Position numbers and translations under genes: made by a program. The notes under the pieces were generated by a model. It had not been told where the DNA came from. It saw only the letters and a program-made list of their open reading frames with translations, and did not search any database. From Deltaproteobacteria bacterium RBG_13_43_22 (GTDB lineage: Bacteria > Desulfobacterota > RBG-13-43-22): a stretch of 64,000 nucleotides of DNA. The stretch is from contig MGQB01000019.1 of NCBI GenBank assembly GCA_001797675.1, positions 12,634 through 76,633 of the forward strand, written 5' to 3'. Below are positions 35,697-45,713 of this stretch, in pieces; position 1 is the stretch's first letter; every line of letters begins with the position of its first letter.

Positions 35697-36872
35697 ATGA
35701 GTATGTCGAATTATTATTTCACCTCGGAATCAGTTACAGAAGGACATCCCGACAAGGTGGCCGATCAGATTTCCGATGCCGTTTTGGACGCTATTTTGTC
35801 AGAAGATCCCAAAGGGCGGGTGGCCTGTGAGACCCTGGTCACCACAGGCCTGGCGATGATCGCCGGGGAGATTACCACTTCCTGCTATGCGGATATGCCC
35901 AAAATCGTCCGGGAAACCATTAAAGAAATCGGTTATAACGATTCTGCCATGGGGTTTGATTGGGAGACCTGTGCGGTCCTGACCACTATCGACAAACAAT
36001 CACCGGACATTGCCCAAGGGGTTAATTCCCTGGGGGAGAAAAAGGAACAAGGGGCCGGTGATCAGGGCATGATGTTCGGCTATGCCTGTAATGAAACCAA
36101 AGATTTTATGCCCATGCCCATTTGGTATGCCCATCGGCTGGCCAAACGTCTGGCCGAGGTTCGAAAAAAGAAAATCCTTGATTTTCTGAGACCGGACGGC
36201 AAAACCCAGGTAACCGTGGAATATCAAGACGGGAAGCCGGTTTCCATACCAGCCGTGGTTATTGCCGCTCAACACAATCCGGATATCAGCTATAAAAAGT
36301 TACAGGAAGGGATTATCGAAACGGTCGTTAAAAAGGTTATCCCGGCCAAGCTTCTGAACAAGAAGACCCAGTATTTTATCAACACCACCGGTCGATTCGT
36401 AGTAGGGGGCCCTATGGGGGATTGTGGGGTGACCGGAAGAAAGATCATCGCCGACACCTACGGCGGGCGTGGAAGCCACGGCGGCGGGGCCTTTTCCGGC
36501 AAGGATCCCTCCAAGGTCGATCGAAGTTCTTCTTATATGGCCCGGTATGTGGCCAAAAACGTGGTCGCTTCGGGTATCGCCGATGTTTGTCGACTGCAGG
36601 TATCCTATACTATTGGCAAGGCCGAACCTTTATCGATTTTTGTGGACACCAGAGGGACCGGAAAAATTCCGGACTTTCAGATCAACCAGATTATCCGGCA
36701 GATCTTCAGTTTTAAACCGGCCGAAGTGATTGCTTATCTGGATTTATTGCGCCCCATCTATAAGAAAACTGCTGCCTACGGCCATTTCGGCAGAAACGAG
36801 CCCGGGTTTTCCTGGGAAAAGATCGACAAAGCTGAAATCCTCCGCGAGCGTGCGGGATTGAAGAAAAAGTAA
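35697..36872 (+). CDS. metK: S-adenosylmethionine synthetase (MetK)
   Basis: Makes SAM from methionine and ATP. The 391 residues show the N-terminal [13 protein letters not shown] (ATP/metal site), the [12 protein letters not shown] signature (about 117-128) and the glycine-rich PTYGGRG-type loop, here [24 protein letters not shown] (about 258-281, given for position only in part: GGGAFSGKD). An AAAGGAGG site precedes the ATG. It is followed by ahcY across a repeat-bearing gap, so the methyl cycle is grouped. Length and motifs are normal. Confidence 0.97.
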   Translation: MSMSNYYFTSESVTEGHPDKVADQISDAVLDAILSEDPKGRVACETLVTTGLAMIAGEITTSCYADMPKIVRETIKEIGYNDSAMGFDWETCAVLTTIDKQSPDIAQGVNSLGEKKEQGAGDQGMMFGYACNETKDFMPMPIWYAHRLAKRLAEVRKKKILDFLRPDGKTQVTVEYQDGKPVSIPAVVIAAQHNPDISYKKLQEGIIETVVKKVIPAKLLNKKTQYFINTTGRFVVGGPMGDCGVTGRKIIADTYGGRGSHGGGAFSGKDPSKVDRSSSYMARYVAKNVVASGIADVCRLQVSYTIGKAEPLSIFVDTRGTGKIPDFQINQIIRQIFSFKPAEVIAYLDLLRPIYKKTAAYGHFGRNEPGFSWEKIDKAEILRERAGLKKK

Positions 36873-36879
36873 TCCCAAA

Positions 36880-36968
36880 GGACTCAAGAGGCTAGGGTTC
36901 AAGGATTCAAGCGATTTTTTTTGAAGTTTCTAAGTCGTTCACTTGAATCTTTGACTCATTGAATCCTG
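36880..36968. repeat. Word-built inverted repeat (GATTCAAG / CTTGAATC type)
   Basis: The left arm (36880-36914) contains GACTCAAG and GGATTCAAGCGA. The right arm (36935-36968) contains TCGTTCACTTGAATC, TTGACTC and TTGAATCC. It fills most of the metK-ahcY gap. Confidence 0.65.
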
Positions 36969-36977
36969 TTTATTTGA

Positions 36978-38249
<1,272 letters not shown>

Positions 38250-38354
38250 AAAATGGACGCGGAGACGCGGGAACGCGGTGAAGGGAATCCCCTGGGATAA
38301 AGCCAAGAAAGAAGTGACGGGTGGCTGAGTTTAAAGTCAGCCGGAAATACTGAA

Positions 38355-38398
38355 AGAAAAAACCCCCACGGCCTATAAGGCGTCGGGGTTTTCTTTTT
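38355..38398. terminator. Terminator between ahcY and the enoyl-CoA hydratase gene
   Basis: ACCCC and GGGGT arms, with an inner imperfect GGCC/AGGC stem around TATA, are followed by TTTTCTTTTTT on the plus strand and preceded by an A-run that gives a T-tract on the minus strand. It could end transcription from both sides of this convergent pair. Confidence 0.75.
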
Positions 38399-38408
38399 TG
38401 GTCATACT

Positions 38409-38501
38409 TGGAATCCTGAAGTCAGAACCCGGAATAAAACCATCAAATCATTGTCCGGTTCCTTCTAATTCTGAATCCTGACTCCTGGATACTGGATTCC
38501 C
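38409..38501. repeat. Word-built inverted repeat (GAATCCTGA type)
   Basis: The left arm (38409-38432) has GGAATCCTGAAGTCAGAACCCGG. The right arm (38455-38501) carries CCGGTTCC, TTCTGAATCCTGACTCCTGGAT, partly complementary and partly repeating the same words. It follows the terminator and precedes the hydratase stop. Confidence 0.55.
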
Positions 38502-38502
38502 G

Positions 38503-39291
38503 TTATTTATTTTTTATAAACTTCTGAGCCTCCGCGCTGAAAGACTGTCCGCTTCCTGCTCCGATGCAGATATCGGTTTCCAATCGCAAACCCCAGTCCA
38601 GCGGGGTGGACAGGGACATATTCACCGCCCTTTTCGCACCGGCGACATGCCGCGGATTCAGTTTAGCCATTTCTTCGGCCAGTTTCTTGGCCTCGGGTAT
38701 CAATTGGTCTTTTGGATATACATGGTTGACCAGATTGATTCGGAGTGCTTCCTGGGCATTGATGCGGCGGCCGGTGATAATCAATTCCTTGGCATAAGCG
38801 GGTCCGATGATACGGGGCAATCGCTGGGTGGAGCCAAGGTCGGGTATAACCCCCAGCGGCATCTCCGGCAAGGCGAACATGGCCTGTTCGGCGCAGATAC
38901 GGATGTCGCAGCACAAACTCAGTTCAAAGGCCGCACCCAGGCAATGGCCGTTGATGGCGGCGATCACCGGTACCGACAGCTCTTCGTACATGGTGAAAAT
39001 GGATTTCAGACCGAAAAGACGATCAAAGCCGTCCCGGAAATTTCCCATTAAAGCCGAACCGGATCCGCCGCCGGCGATCATCTTCAGGTCCATGCCTGCG
39101 CTGAAGGCACGTTCGCCGGCTCCGGTCATAATGACGGCTCGTATTTCCGGTGTTTCCTTGATGGTCTGGGCTGCACTCATCAGGCAGCGATAAGAGTCTT
39201 GATTGAAGGCGTTCAGGGCCTCTGGTCGATTCAGGGTAACCGTAGCAATAACGCCTTCGACTGTTAAAAGTACTGCAGTGTTATCTGTCAT
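38503..39291 (-). CDS. Enoyl-CoA hydratase/isomerase family protein
   Basis: A 262-residue crotonase-fold protein that probably hydrates an enoyl-CoA in beta-oxidation. The oxyanion-hole regions are visible as [14 protein letters not shown] (about 57-70) and [19 protein letters not shown] (about 110-128). The first of the two catalytic Glu positions of true hydratases is not obvious ([21 protein letters not shown] has the second-type Glu and Asp), so isomerase or another crotonase reaction is possible. It diverges from etfB with about 175 bases between, which holds the etf promoter. Confidence 0.85.
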   Translation of the reverse strand: MTDNTAVLLTVEGVIATVTLNRPEALNAFNQDSYRCLMSAAQTIKETPEIRAVIMTGAGERAFSAGMDLKMIAGGGSGSALMGNFRDGFDRLFGLKSIFTMYEELSVPVIAAINGHCLGAAFELSLCCDIRICAEQAMFALPEMPLGVIPDLGSTQRLPRIIGPAYAKELIITGRRINAQEALRINLVNHVYPKDQLIPEAKKLAEEMAKLNPRHVAGAKRAVNMSLSTPLDWGLRLETDICIGAGSGQSFSAEAQKFIKNK

Positions 39292-39398
39292 GGTTTTATT
39301 CCTTTCTTCTTTTAATATTGGTTATGATACCGATTGAGTGGTTAAGAGTCAACAAACAAGAAGCCAAAATCCTATTTCTCATAAATTCCTTTTTCTCC

Positions 39399-39428
39399 TT
39401 GACTCTTTTTTCTCGGCCATTCTATACT
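39399..39428 (+). promoter_or_regulatory. Sigma-70 promoter of the etfB-etfA-glcD operon
   Basis: TTGACT (39399-39404), an 18-base spacer and TATACT (39423-39428) lie 38 bases before the TTG start of etfB. Confidence 0.7.
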
Positions 39429-39465
39429 CCTTCCACGAATCATAAATCAAGAGGAGGAGAGTATT

Positions 39466-40266
39466 TTGAAGATCGTAGTTTTAGTCAAACAGGTTCCGGC
39501 CACCGATAATGTAAAGATGGATGAGGAGACCGGGACCATGATCCGGGACGGCATAGAATCCGAGGTCAATCCCCTTGACCTTTATGCCATCGAGGAGGCC
39601 GTAAGGATTAAAGAAAGGATAGGGGAGGGGGTGGAGATCAACGTCCTGTCCATGGGTCCCAAGAAGGCCGTCGAGGCCGTCAGGAGCGCCATTGCCATCG
39701 GTTGCGACAAAGGGTATCTCCTTTCCGACAGGAAGTTTGCAGGATCCGACACCTGGGTCACGGCCTATGCCCTTTCCACGGGGATAACAAAGCTGGTAAG
39801 CGGATTCGATTTGATCCTCTGCGGAGAGAGGGCGACCGACGGCGAGACCGGACAGGTCGGTCCGGAAGTGGGGGCCTATTTAGGCCTTCCGGCCCTTACC
39901 TATGTCAGCAAGATAGAAGAGATCGGGAATGGGAAGATCATCGCCCACCGGGCCGTCGAAGGGGGACATGAAGTGGTTGAGTCACCTCTGCCGGTGCTGG
40001 TAAGCGTGGTCAAGGAAATCAATACCCCCAGGATGCCCAATTTCAGCGGAAAAATGAAGGCCAAAAAAATTGAGATCCCCCTTCTTACCGCCGAAGACAT
40101 TGGAGCCGACGAGGAGAGACTGGGACTCCAAGGGTCGCCCACCAGGGTGGTGAAGATCTTTCGTCCCCAGGTGGCCAGAAAGGGAAAAATCGTTTCCACG
40201 GCCGGCGATCCGGATGGGGCCGTGAGCGGTCTGGTGGATTTTCTAACCGAAAAAACCATTATTTGA
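39466..40266 (+). CDS. etfB: Electron transfer flavoprotein beta subunit (EtfB)
   Basis: The 266-residue beta subunit binds AMP or, in bifurcating types, a second FAD. It opens KIVVLVKQVPATDNVKMD, with the conserved segment LILCGERATDGETGQVGPEVGAYLGLPALTYV (about 120-150, motif DGETGQVGP) and a C-terminal anchor helix. The start is TTG, set by an AGGAGGAG site just upstream and by the usual family beginning. It is followed by etfA and a GlcD-type oxidase, so the three form an electron-transfer unit for a 2-hydroxy acid or similar donor. Confidence 0.92.
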   Translation: MKIVVLVKQVPATDNVKMDEETGTMIRDGIESEVNPLDLYAIEEAVRIKERIGEGVEINVLSMGPKKAVEAVRSAIAIGCDKGYLLSDRKFAGSDTWVTAYALSTGITKLVSGFDLILCGERATDGETGQVGPEVGAYLGLPALTYVSKIEEIGNGKIIAHRAVEGGHEVVESPLPVLVSVVKEINTPRMPNFSGKMKAKKIEIPLLTAEDIGADEERLGLQGSPTRVVKIFRPQVARKGKIVSTAGDPDGAVSGLVDFLTEKTII

Positions 40267-40360
40267 TAAGAAAATACCATTCAGCGTTAAGCGTTCGGCG
40301 AGTTGAAGATTGTCTTTTTAGCTTTCAATATAAAGTCAGAAATAGAACAAGGAATCATGG

Positions 40361-41380
40361 ATGAAAGAACGAGATTACCGTCAATATAAAGGCGTATGGG
40401 CGCTTGGGGAAGTGAGAGATGGGGAAATCCATCCGGTTTCTTTTGAACTCCTCGCCTGGGGGAGGGGGCTTGCGGATAAGCTTTCGGTGGACCTTTCCAT
40501 CGTCATTATCGGGAGTCATATAAAGGATAAGGTCAAAGAGCTTATACCCAGAGGCGCAGACAAGGTCTATGTGATCGATCATCCGGCCCTGGAACACTTC
40601 AGGATCGATCCCTTTTCGGCCATTTTAACGACCATGGTCGAGGAATATAAGCCGGAGATTCTCATCGCTTCGGCCACATCCATGGGAAGGACTATTATGC
40701 CCGTCATGGCCGTGAAGCTCGATGCCGGTCTTACGGCCGATTGCACGGGGCTGGATATCGATTTGGAGGAAAGGCTTCTGATTCAGACCCGCCCGGCCGT
40801 GGGGGGGAACATCATGGCCACGATCAAGACCCCGGTCTTGCGCCCTCAGATGTCCACTGTGCGGCCAAAGTCCAAACGACCGCTTCCTGTCGACCATTCC
40901 AGGAAGGGAGAGATCCTCGTTAAGGAATTCAGCGGAGAATTCCTGACCTCAAGGGTCAAACGGCTGGCCTTCATAAGAGAGGAAGCCATCGGGGCACCCA
41001 TTCAAGATGCTGAGTATATCGTGGCTTTTGGAAAAGGTCTGAAAGACAGCAAGCATGTGGAACTGATGAAGGAGCTGGCCCAGGTTTTCAATGGGTCTCT
41101 GGGGGCTTCGAGGAACGCAACCGATCTCGGCTGGATTTCCTATTCCCATCAGGTGGGCTTGAGCGGTAAGACGGTCAGCCCGAGACTTTATATCGCCGCC
41201 GGTATCTCCGGGGCGGTTCAGCACCTGGCCGGAATGTCTTCGGCCGAGATCATTATAGCGATTAACTCCGATCCGGATGCCAACATTTTCGGGGTGGCCG
41301 ATTATGGAATCGTCGGAGATCTTTTTGAGGTGATACCTCTCTTGATAAAAAAACTGAAAGAAAAAGCCAAGGAGGCTTAG
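40361..41380 (+). CDS. etfA: Electron transfer flavoprotein alpha subunit (EtfA)
   Basis: The 339-residue alpha subunit holds FAD. The N-terminal half is the usual EtfA Rossmann-like region (VWALGEVRDGEIHPVSFELL). The C-terminal FAD domain shows GASRNATDLGW, HQVGLSGKTVSPRLYIAAGISGAVQH (motif GQTGKTV as GLSGKTV) and INSDPDANIFGVADYGIVGDL. There is no N-terminal ferredoxin extension, unlike the alpha subunit of the bifurcating lactate dehydrogenase of acetogens. The ATG has AAGGAA nearby. It is four bases from the downstream flavoprotein gene. Confidence 0.94.
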   Translation: MKERDYRQYKGVWALGEVRDGEIHPVSFELLAWGRGLADKLSVDLSIVIIGSHIKDKVKELIPRGADKVYVIDHPALEHFRIDPFSAILTTMVEEYKPEILIASATSMGRTIMPVMAVKLDAGLTADCTGLDIDLEERLLIQTRPAVGGNIMATIKTPVLRPQMSTVRPKSKRPLPVDHSRKGEILVKEFSGEFLTSRVKRLAFIREEAIGAPIQDAEYIVAFGKGLKDSKHVELMKELAQVFNGSLGASRNATDLGWISYSHQVGLSGKTVSPRLYIAAGISGAVQHLAGMSSAEIIIAINSDPDANIFGVADYGIVGDLFEVIPLLIKKLKEKAKEA

Positions 41381-41384
41381 AATA

Positions 41385-42821
41385 ATGGAACAGCAATACG
41401 GGAAGGTTACCGCCGAGATCGTCGATCAACTGAAAACGATTGTCGGTGAAAAAAATACCATAATCGATGATAAAGCCAAGCTGCAAGAATACGGGATGGA
41501 CACCCTTTCCCTGATCAACGGAGTGGTTGCCGAACCGGAAGTGGCGGTCAGGCCTGAGTCCACGGCCGAAATATCGGCCATTATGAAATTGGCTGCCGAA
41601 CACAAAATTCCTGTTACCCCGAGGGGGGCAGGGACGGGTCTGGCAGGATCGGCCATCCCCACCTGCGGAGGGATTGTCCTTTCCCTGGATAGGATGAACC
41701 GGATTCTGGAGATCGATACCGTGGACCGGGTGGCGGTTGTCGAAGCGGGGGTCATCACTAAAGAGCTCTGCCGGAAGGTGGAGGGACACGGGCTGATGTA
41801 TGCCGGATACCCCATGAGTACGGAAAGCAGTTTTATCGGGGGGAATGTAGCGACCAATGCCGGAGGGGCCAAGGTCATCAAGTACGGGAACACCCGAAAG
41901 CATATCCTCGGACTGGAGGTGGTCCTGGCCAATGGAGAAATCCTGCAGCTGGGGGGCCGGTATCGAAAGAGCACCTGGGGTTATGACCTCATGGAGATCA
42001 TGATCGGGTCGGAAGGGACCCTCGGTATTGTGACCAAGGTCATCGTCAACCTGATACCCGGCGGGGGCAAGACCCTGGATCTCATCGTGCCTTTCCCGGA
42101 CACGGAAACCGTGGTCCAGGCCGTGTCCAAAATGATCGTCGAAGGCAAAATCATGCCGGTAGCGGTGGAATTCATGGACAAGCTGTGCCTGACCCAGTCG
42201 GCCAAGCATCATGAGGTCACCCTTCCCTTTACCGACAGGGAAGACGTGGAGGCCTATCTGATTATCCAACTTCATGGGAACACCCAGGAAGAGCTTGAAG
42301 GGATCTACGAAAAGGCGGGTGAGCTGTGTCTGGAGAACGGGGCCCTGGATGTCTTCGCCGCCGAGAGCCGACGGGATTCCGAGAATATCTGGAAGGTCAG
42401 AGAGGAATACAGCCCGGGGTTGAGACTCCTGGATAAGCAGCTCTACAACAATCCGGGGGATGTGATCGTCCCCTTCTCCAAAGTCCCGGAGATGATGCGG
42501 GAACTGAAACGGCTCGAGGAAAAATATCACACAACCATCGCCACCGTAGGCCACATCGCCGACGGGAACCTCCACACTCTTTACGTCAAACCCGATGAAG
42601 TTCCGCCGGAAAAGTGGACCGAATATGCCAAGACGATCTATGACGAGATGACCGACTGCGCTTTGAAATTGGGCGGAGTAGGCAGCGGCGAACACGGCAT
42701 CGGCTTGTTGAAAAAGGAAATTTTCCTAAGGACCAAGTCCCCTGCAGAGATCGAGGTGATGCGCGGGATCAAGAAGGCTTTCGATCCCAATTATTTATTG
42801 AATCCAGGCAAGATTCTCTAA
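41385..42821 (+). CDS. FAD-binding oxidoreductase, GlcD / D-lactate dehydrogenase family
   Basis: A 478-residue flavoprotein with a PCMH-type FAD domain (VTPRGAGTGLAGSAIPTCGGIVLSLDRMN, about 72-100; SFIGGNVATNAGGAKVIKYG near 150) and the C-terminal FAD-oxidase domain (GHIADGNLHTLY near 388 and GSGEHGIGLLKK). The family oxidises glycolate, D-lactate and other 2-hydroxy acids. Directly after etfBA, it probably reduces Etf, as in Etf-coupled lactate dehydrogenases. The substrate is not determined. Its ribosome site AAGGAGG is inside the end of etfA. Confidence 0.9.
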   Translation: MEQQYGKVTAEIVDQLKTIVGEKNTIIDDKAKLQEYGMDTLSLINGVVAEPEVAVRPESTAEISAIMKLAAEHKIPVTPRGAGTGLAGSAIPTCGGIVLSLDRMNRILEIDTVDRVAVVEAGVITKELCRKVEGHGLMYAGYPMSTESSFIGGNVATNAGGAKVIKYGNTRKHILGLEVVLANGEILQLGGRYRKSTWGYDLMEIMIGSEGTLGIVTKVIVNLIPGGGKTLDLIVPFPDTETVVQAVSKMIVEGKIMPVAVEFMDKLCLTQSAKHHEVTLPFTDREDVEAYLIIQLHGNTQEELEGIYEKAGELCLENGALDVFAAESRRDSENIWKVREEYSPGLRLLDKQLYNNPGDVIVPFSKVPEMMRELKRLEEKYHTTIATVGHIADGNLHTLYVKPDEVPPEKWTEYAKTIYDEMTDCALKLGGVGSGEHGIGLLKKEIFLRTKSPAEIEVMRGIKKAFDPNYLLNPGKIL

Positions 42822-42829
42822 TCTTCCAA

Positions 42830-42867
42830 AAAAAAGGGAGAGTAAAAAATATACCCTCCCTTTTTTG
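42830..42867. terminator. Bidirectional terminator between glcD-type gene and cspA
   Basis: AAAAAAGGGAG and CTCCCTTTTTT form a long stem with a loop that also contains GTA/TAC. T-runs exist on both strands, so it can end the etf operon (rightward) and cspA (leftward). Confidence 0.88.
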
Positions 42868-42885
42868 TTGGTAACTTCCTGTTTC

Positions 42886-43089
42886 TTATAAGGCTGTTAC
42901 ATTAATTGCCGAGGGTCCCTTTTTGCCTTGCTCAATATCAAAGCTTACCCGCTGACCTTCAGCGAGAGTCCGAAAACCCTGCATGGTGATGGCTGAATGA
43001 TGGATAAAAACATCCTTTTCCTGACCATCCACCTCGATAAAGCCAAATCCTTTGCTTTCGTTGAACCACTTTACGCGTCCTTCTTGCAT
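42886..43089 (-). CDS. Cold-shock protein (CspA family)
   Basis: A 67-residue single cold-shock domain, an RNA chaperone and antiterminator. It shows RNP1 as KGFGFIEV (about residues 14-21) and RNP2 as VFIHHSAI (about 27-34). The ATG at 43089 has GGAGG 9 bases upstream. An in-frame extension of 35 codons to a GTG at 43194 exists but runs through the leader terminator hairpin and is not family-like, so I reject it. The 150-base leader is structured (see 43137 and 43200), as in other cold-shock genes. Confidence 0.93.
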   Translation of the reverse strand: MQEGRVKWFNESKGFGFIEVDGQEKDVFIHHSAITMQGFRTLAEGQRVSFDIEQGKKGPSAINVTAL

Positions 43090-43135
43090 AGTCGTATTCC
43101 TCCTTTTGAAATATTTCTCAAGTTGGGATACGACC

Positions 43136-43172
43136 AAAAAAAAGGCATCTGGCTTAAAAGCCTCGATGCCTT
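43136..43172 (-). terminator. Terminator-like hairpin inside the cspA leader
   Basis: On the minus strand AAGGCATC/GATGCCTT (8 bp) and an inner GGCT/AGCC stem form a hairpin directly followed by eight T residues, 47 bases before the cspA ATG. Within a leader this points to attenuation or temperature-dependent readthrough. Confidence 0.75.
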
Positions 43173-43199
43173 CAGTTATCGACTTTTCCACCAACTTCG

Positions 43200-43232
43200 A
43201 CCGTTATCTTCTCCCTCAAGGGCAGATAACGG
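43200..43232 (-). promoter_or_regulatory. 5' hairpin of the cspA leader
   Basis: CCGTTATCT and AGATAACGG form a perfect 9-bp stem, with CCCT/AGGG pairing inside the loop. It would be the first structure formed in the message and could act as a thermosensor or antiterminator partner. Confidence 0.6.
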
Positions 43233-43245
43233 ATTTAATACTCAT

Positions 43246-43274
43246 AAGATAAACCTTAAGAAGATGATTGTCAA
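43246..43274 (-). promoter_or_regulatory. Sigma-70 promoter of cspA
   Basis: On the minus strand TTGACA (43274-43269), a 17-base spacer and TATCTT (43251-43246). The leader would be about 150 bases. Confidence 0.65.
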
Positions 43275-43373
43275 GTTTTATTTGTCCCGATAGAGTAAAA
43301 GTCCCCTGCGGGGGGCTTAGCTAAAGGATTAAAAAAAAGAAACGAAGCCCCGGATTGTCCTAAAGGTTACGTT

Positions 43374-44081
43374 TTAGGAAGCTATCTTACAAACCCCGGA
43401 TGGGCAGCGTTTTTCTTTGATGTGGGCTTCGAACTCTTCTTTGAAGTTGGACAGCACCGACAGGATGATGTGGGAGACCTTGCCGGCAAAGGAGCAATAG
43501 GGGGCCTGTTTCATCAGGACTATCAGGGATTCCATTTCGGCAACGGCATCGGCCGGTGCCCGGCCGCACCTTATGGCGGTGGTCAAATCGGCCAATCTCT
43601 GGATACCCAGACGGCAGGGGGCGCATTTACCGCAGGATTCGTCGTAATGGAACTTGATCAGATATTCGGCAATCTCTACCATGCATAATGAGGGGTCCAT
43701 GGCCATGATACAGCCCGCAGCCTTTTCCCAGATCAAATCCCCGCGAATGGATTGAAGCGGATTGAGCCGCAGTAAAGGAAAAACAATCTTTTTCTGTTGA
43801 ACCGTTTCTTTCAAAATGGTCTCGATATGACCTTCTTTGACCTTGTGATAGAAAACACCCAGATAAGGAAAACTCAAGAAGGCCCCATCCTTACAAGTCC
43901 CGGTACATCCGCATTTGGCCGGTTCAACGACCACCGGGATGTTCATTTGTTCGGCAGCTGCGATGATGCCCTTATAAATATTTTCCGCCCCGCAGGTTTT
44001 GGCCTTGGGATTGTGGCAAACCGTAATCTTCGGGGTGGTGGAAATTTGGGGTTCTGCGATATTTATAGCGGTTTTAGCCAT
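43374..44081 (-). CDS. Shortened NuoE/NuoF-like iron-sulfur protein of the nuo operon
   Basis: The 235-residue protein joins two ends of the NuoF/HydB family and lacks the middle. Residues 15-105 are a thioredoxin-like [2Fe-2S] domain (VCHNPKAKTCG, then KCGCTGTCKDG, and the phrase LGVFYHKVKEG). Residues 125-232 match the NuoF C-terminal [4Fe-4S] domain (DPSLCMVEIAEYL, DESCGKCAPCRLGIQRL, a final EEFEAHIKEKRCP). The FMN/NADH-binding region of about 250 residues is absent. It is the last gene of a complex I operon that has no nuoE, nuoF or nuoG, so it may be a docking module for a ferredoxin or another donor. It cannot oxidise NADH itself. Confidence 0.8.
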   Translation of the reverse strand: MAKTAINIAEPQISTTPKITVCHNPKAKTCGAENIYKGIIAAAEQMNIPVVVEPAKCGCTGTCKDGAFLSFPYLGVFYHKVKEGHIETILKETVQQKKIVFPLLRLNPLQSIRGDLIWEKAAGCIMAMDPSLCMVEIAEYLIKFHYDESCGKCAPCRLGIQRLADLTTAIRCGRAPADAVAEMESLIVLMKQAPYCSFAGKVSHIILSVLSNFKEEFEAHIKEKRCPSGVCKIAS

Positions 44082-44100
44082 GACCTGTTTAAACTCCGTT

Positions 44101-44208
44101 TATGCCAAAAGGCCGTTCAGCGCCTGCGATCGGCAGGTGCGTTCGGCGTTCAGCGAAATCTTTTAGTATCTTTTACTTAAATCCTCGGACCCTGGACCCC
44201 TTGAATCC
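44101..44208. repeat. Word-built repeat element (GTTCAGCG type)
   Basis: GTTCAGCG occurs twice (about 44115 and 44148) around CCTGCGATCGGCAGG, a near-palindrome, together with a TGCGTTCGGC word. A CTCGGACCCTGGACCCCTTGAATCC word string follows before the nuoN stop. A similar GCGTTAAGCGTTCGGCG string lies in the etfB-etfA gap near 40285. Confidence 0.5.
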
Positions 44209-44211
44209 TTT

Positions 44212-45630
44212 TTAAGATATAATCGTCTTGCAGGCCGTTCGGGCCAGGTCAATAAACCAAGCCGGAAATGTACCCATCAGGAATATGGCCAGGATAAACC
44301 CATAGTTCAATAATCGATTGGAAAGACTCAATGTCACAGCCGGTAATCCATCGGGATCCTGTCCGTAGGCCGAGCGAACGATATTCAGATAATAATATAT
44401 GGAAATCGCCGTATTCACCGCAGCAATAATCACTAAAGCCAGGTGTCCTTGATTCAGGGCGGCGATAAAAAGATAGAGTTTTCCAGTAAAGCCGGCCGTA
44501 GGTGGAATACCGGCCAGGGCAAAAGCCCCTACGGCCAGGGTAAAGGCCAATAAGGGTGAGCGGCGGTAAAGTCCGGAAAGGTCATTGATCGTGACATTTT
44601 CACCTTCCCGGGAAACGGCACAAATGACCAAAAAGCAGGCCAGGTTCATCAATAAATAGGCCGAGATGTGGAATATGGCTGCCGAAAATCCGGCGGAATT
44701 CAGGGTCAAGATCCCCAGAAGAACGTAACCGGCATGGGCAATACTGGAATAGGCCAACAATCTTTTCAAATCCTTCTGAACCAGGGCCGCCAGGTTTCCA
44801 AAGGTCATGGAAACGGCCGCCAGTAAAACCAGGACCTGAACCAGAGTGATCGCCTCTGTCCCCGCCAGACTAACCAACCGAAGCAACAGGGCCACGCCTG
44901 CTAATTTCGGCATAGTGGCGACGAAAGACACGGTTTCATTGGCGCCGCCCTGATAAATATCCGGGGTCCAGAAATGGAAGGGAACCACGGCCAGCTTAAA
45001 GAAAAACCCGCAGAGAACCAAAAGAAGCCCGATCACGGCTACCGGTTCCTTTATTAAAAGAGGCATCTTTTGGAGGATGTCCGCCAGATAGGTGGATTGG
45101 GTGACCCCGAATACATAACTCATACCAAAGAGCATAACCCCGGTGGCTGCCGCTCCGAAGATAATATATTTAATAGCCGCTTCCATTTGGTTTCCGCCAA
45201 CCTGGTTGCGGATCGGGATCAGAACATAAATGGAATAAGAAGACAGTTCCATGGCGATAAAAATGGTTAAAAGCTCCACACTGCTGACCATCAGCATCAG
45301 CCCCAAGGAACTTAAGGAAAGAAACATAAAAAATTCCGGTTGAAGACCTTCCGTGATGCCTTTAAATTTCCGTCCCAATACAACCACCAGGAATAGGCCG
45401 AGACTAATTAGACATTTGAACAGTTGCGAGAACAAATCAACCCGGTATGCCTTGTAAAAAAGCTCCCCTGAGGAATTAAGGTTCAATAGACAAACGATTA
45501 CCCCTAAGGCGGAAAGGAAAAAGGCAAGTCCCTGATTCAATGCGGCAGACGATTTCCACAAAGATTGGCAGAAAAAGATCAGGGCCATCAAAAGCAGAAA
45601 GGTTTCCGGCAGAAATAACAAGAAATTCAT
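44212..45630 (-). CDS. nuoN: NADH-quinone oxidoreductase subunit N (NuoN)
   Basis: A 472-residue membrane protein with about 14 helices, one of the antiporter-like proton channels of complex I. Conserved marks include IAMELSSYSIYVLI (Glu near residue 130), FKLAVVPFHFWTPDIYQGG (Lys near 215) and KDLKRLLAYSSIAHAGYVLLG. It lies next to nuoM and ends the membrane-arm set. The only gene further along is the shortened NuoE/F-like gene. Length is normal. Confidence 0.93.
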   Translation of the reverse strand: MNFLLFLPETFLLLMALIFFCQSLWKSSAALNQGLAFFLSALGVIVCLLNLNSSGELFYKAYRVDLFSQLFKCLISLGLFLVVVLGRKFKGITEGLQPEFFMFLSLSSLGLMLMVSSVELLTIFIAMELSSYSIYVLIPIRNQVGGNQMEAAIKYIIFGAAATGVMLFGMSYVFGVTQSTYLADILQKMPLLIKEPVAVIGLLLVLCGFFFKLAVVPFHFWTPDIYQGGANETVSFVATMPKLAGVALLLRLVSLAGTEAITLVQVLVLLAAVSMTFGNLAALVQKDLKRLLAYSSIAHAGYVLLGILTLNSAGFSAAIFHISAYLLMNLACFLVICAVSREGENVTINDLSGLYRRSPLLAFTLAVGAFALAGIPPTAGFTGKLYLFIAALNQGHLALVIIAAVNTAISIYYYLNIVRSAYGQDPDGLPAVTLSLSNRLLNYGFILAIFLMGTFPAWFIDLARTACKTIIS

Positions 45631-45713
45631 TATGATTCGTTCCTCGGTAAAATGCTCATAGTTGAAAGCTCTAAGCTCAAAGAATATACTTATAAAAGTA
45701 AGCGTTCAATCCA

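Noticed and set aside
42886-43194. A 102-residue cold-shock protein with an N-terminal extension
   Set aside because: The extension reads through the leader terminator hairpin, is not family-like and has no ribosome site; ATG 43089 has GGAGG.
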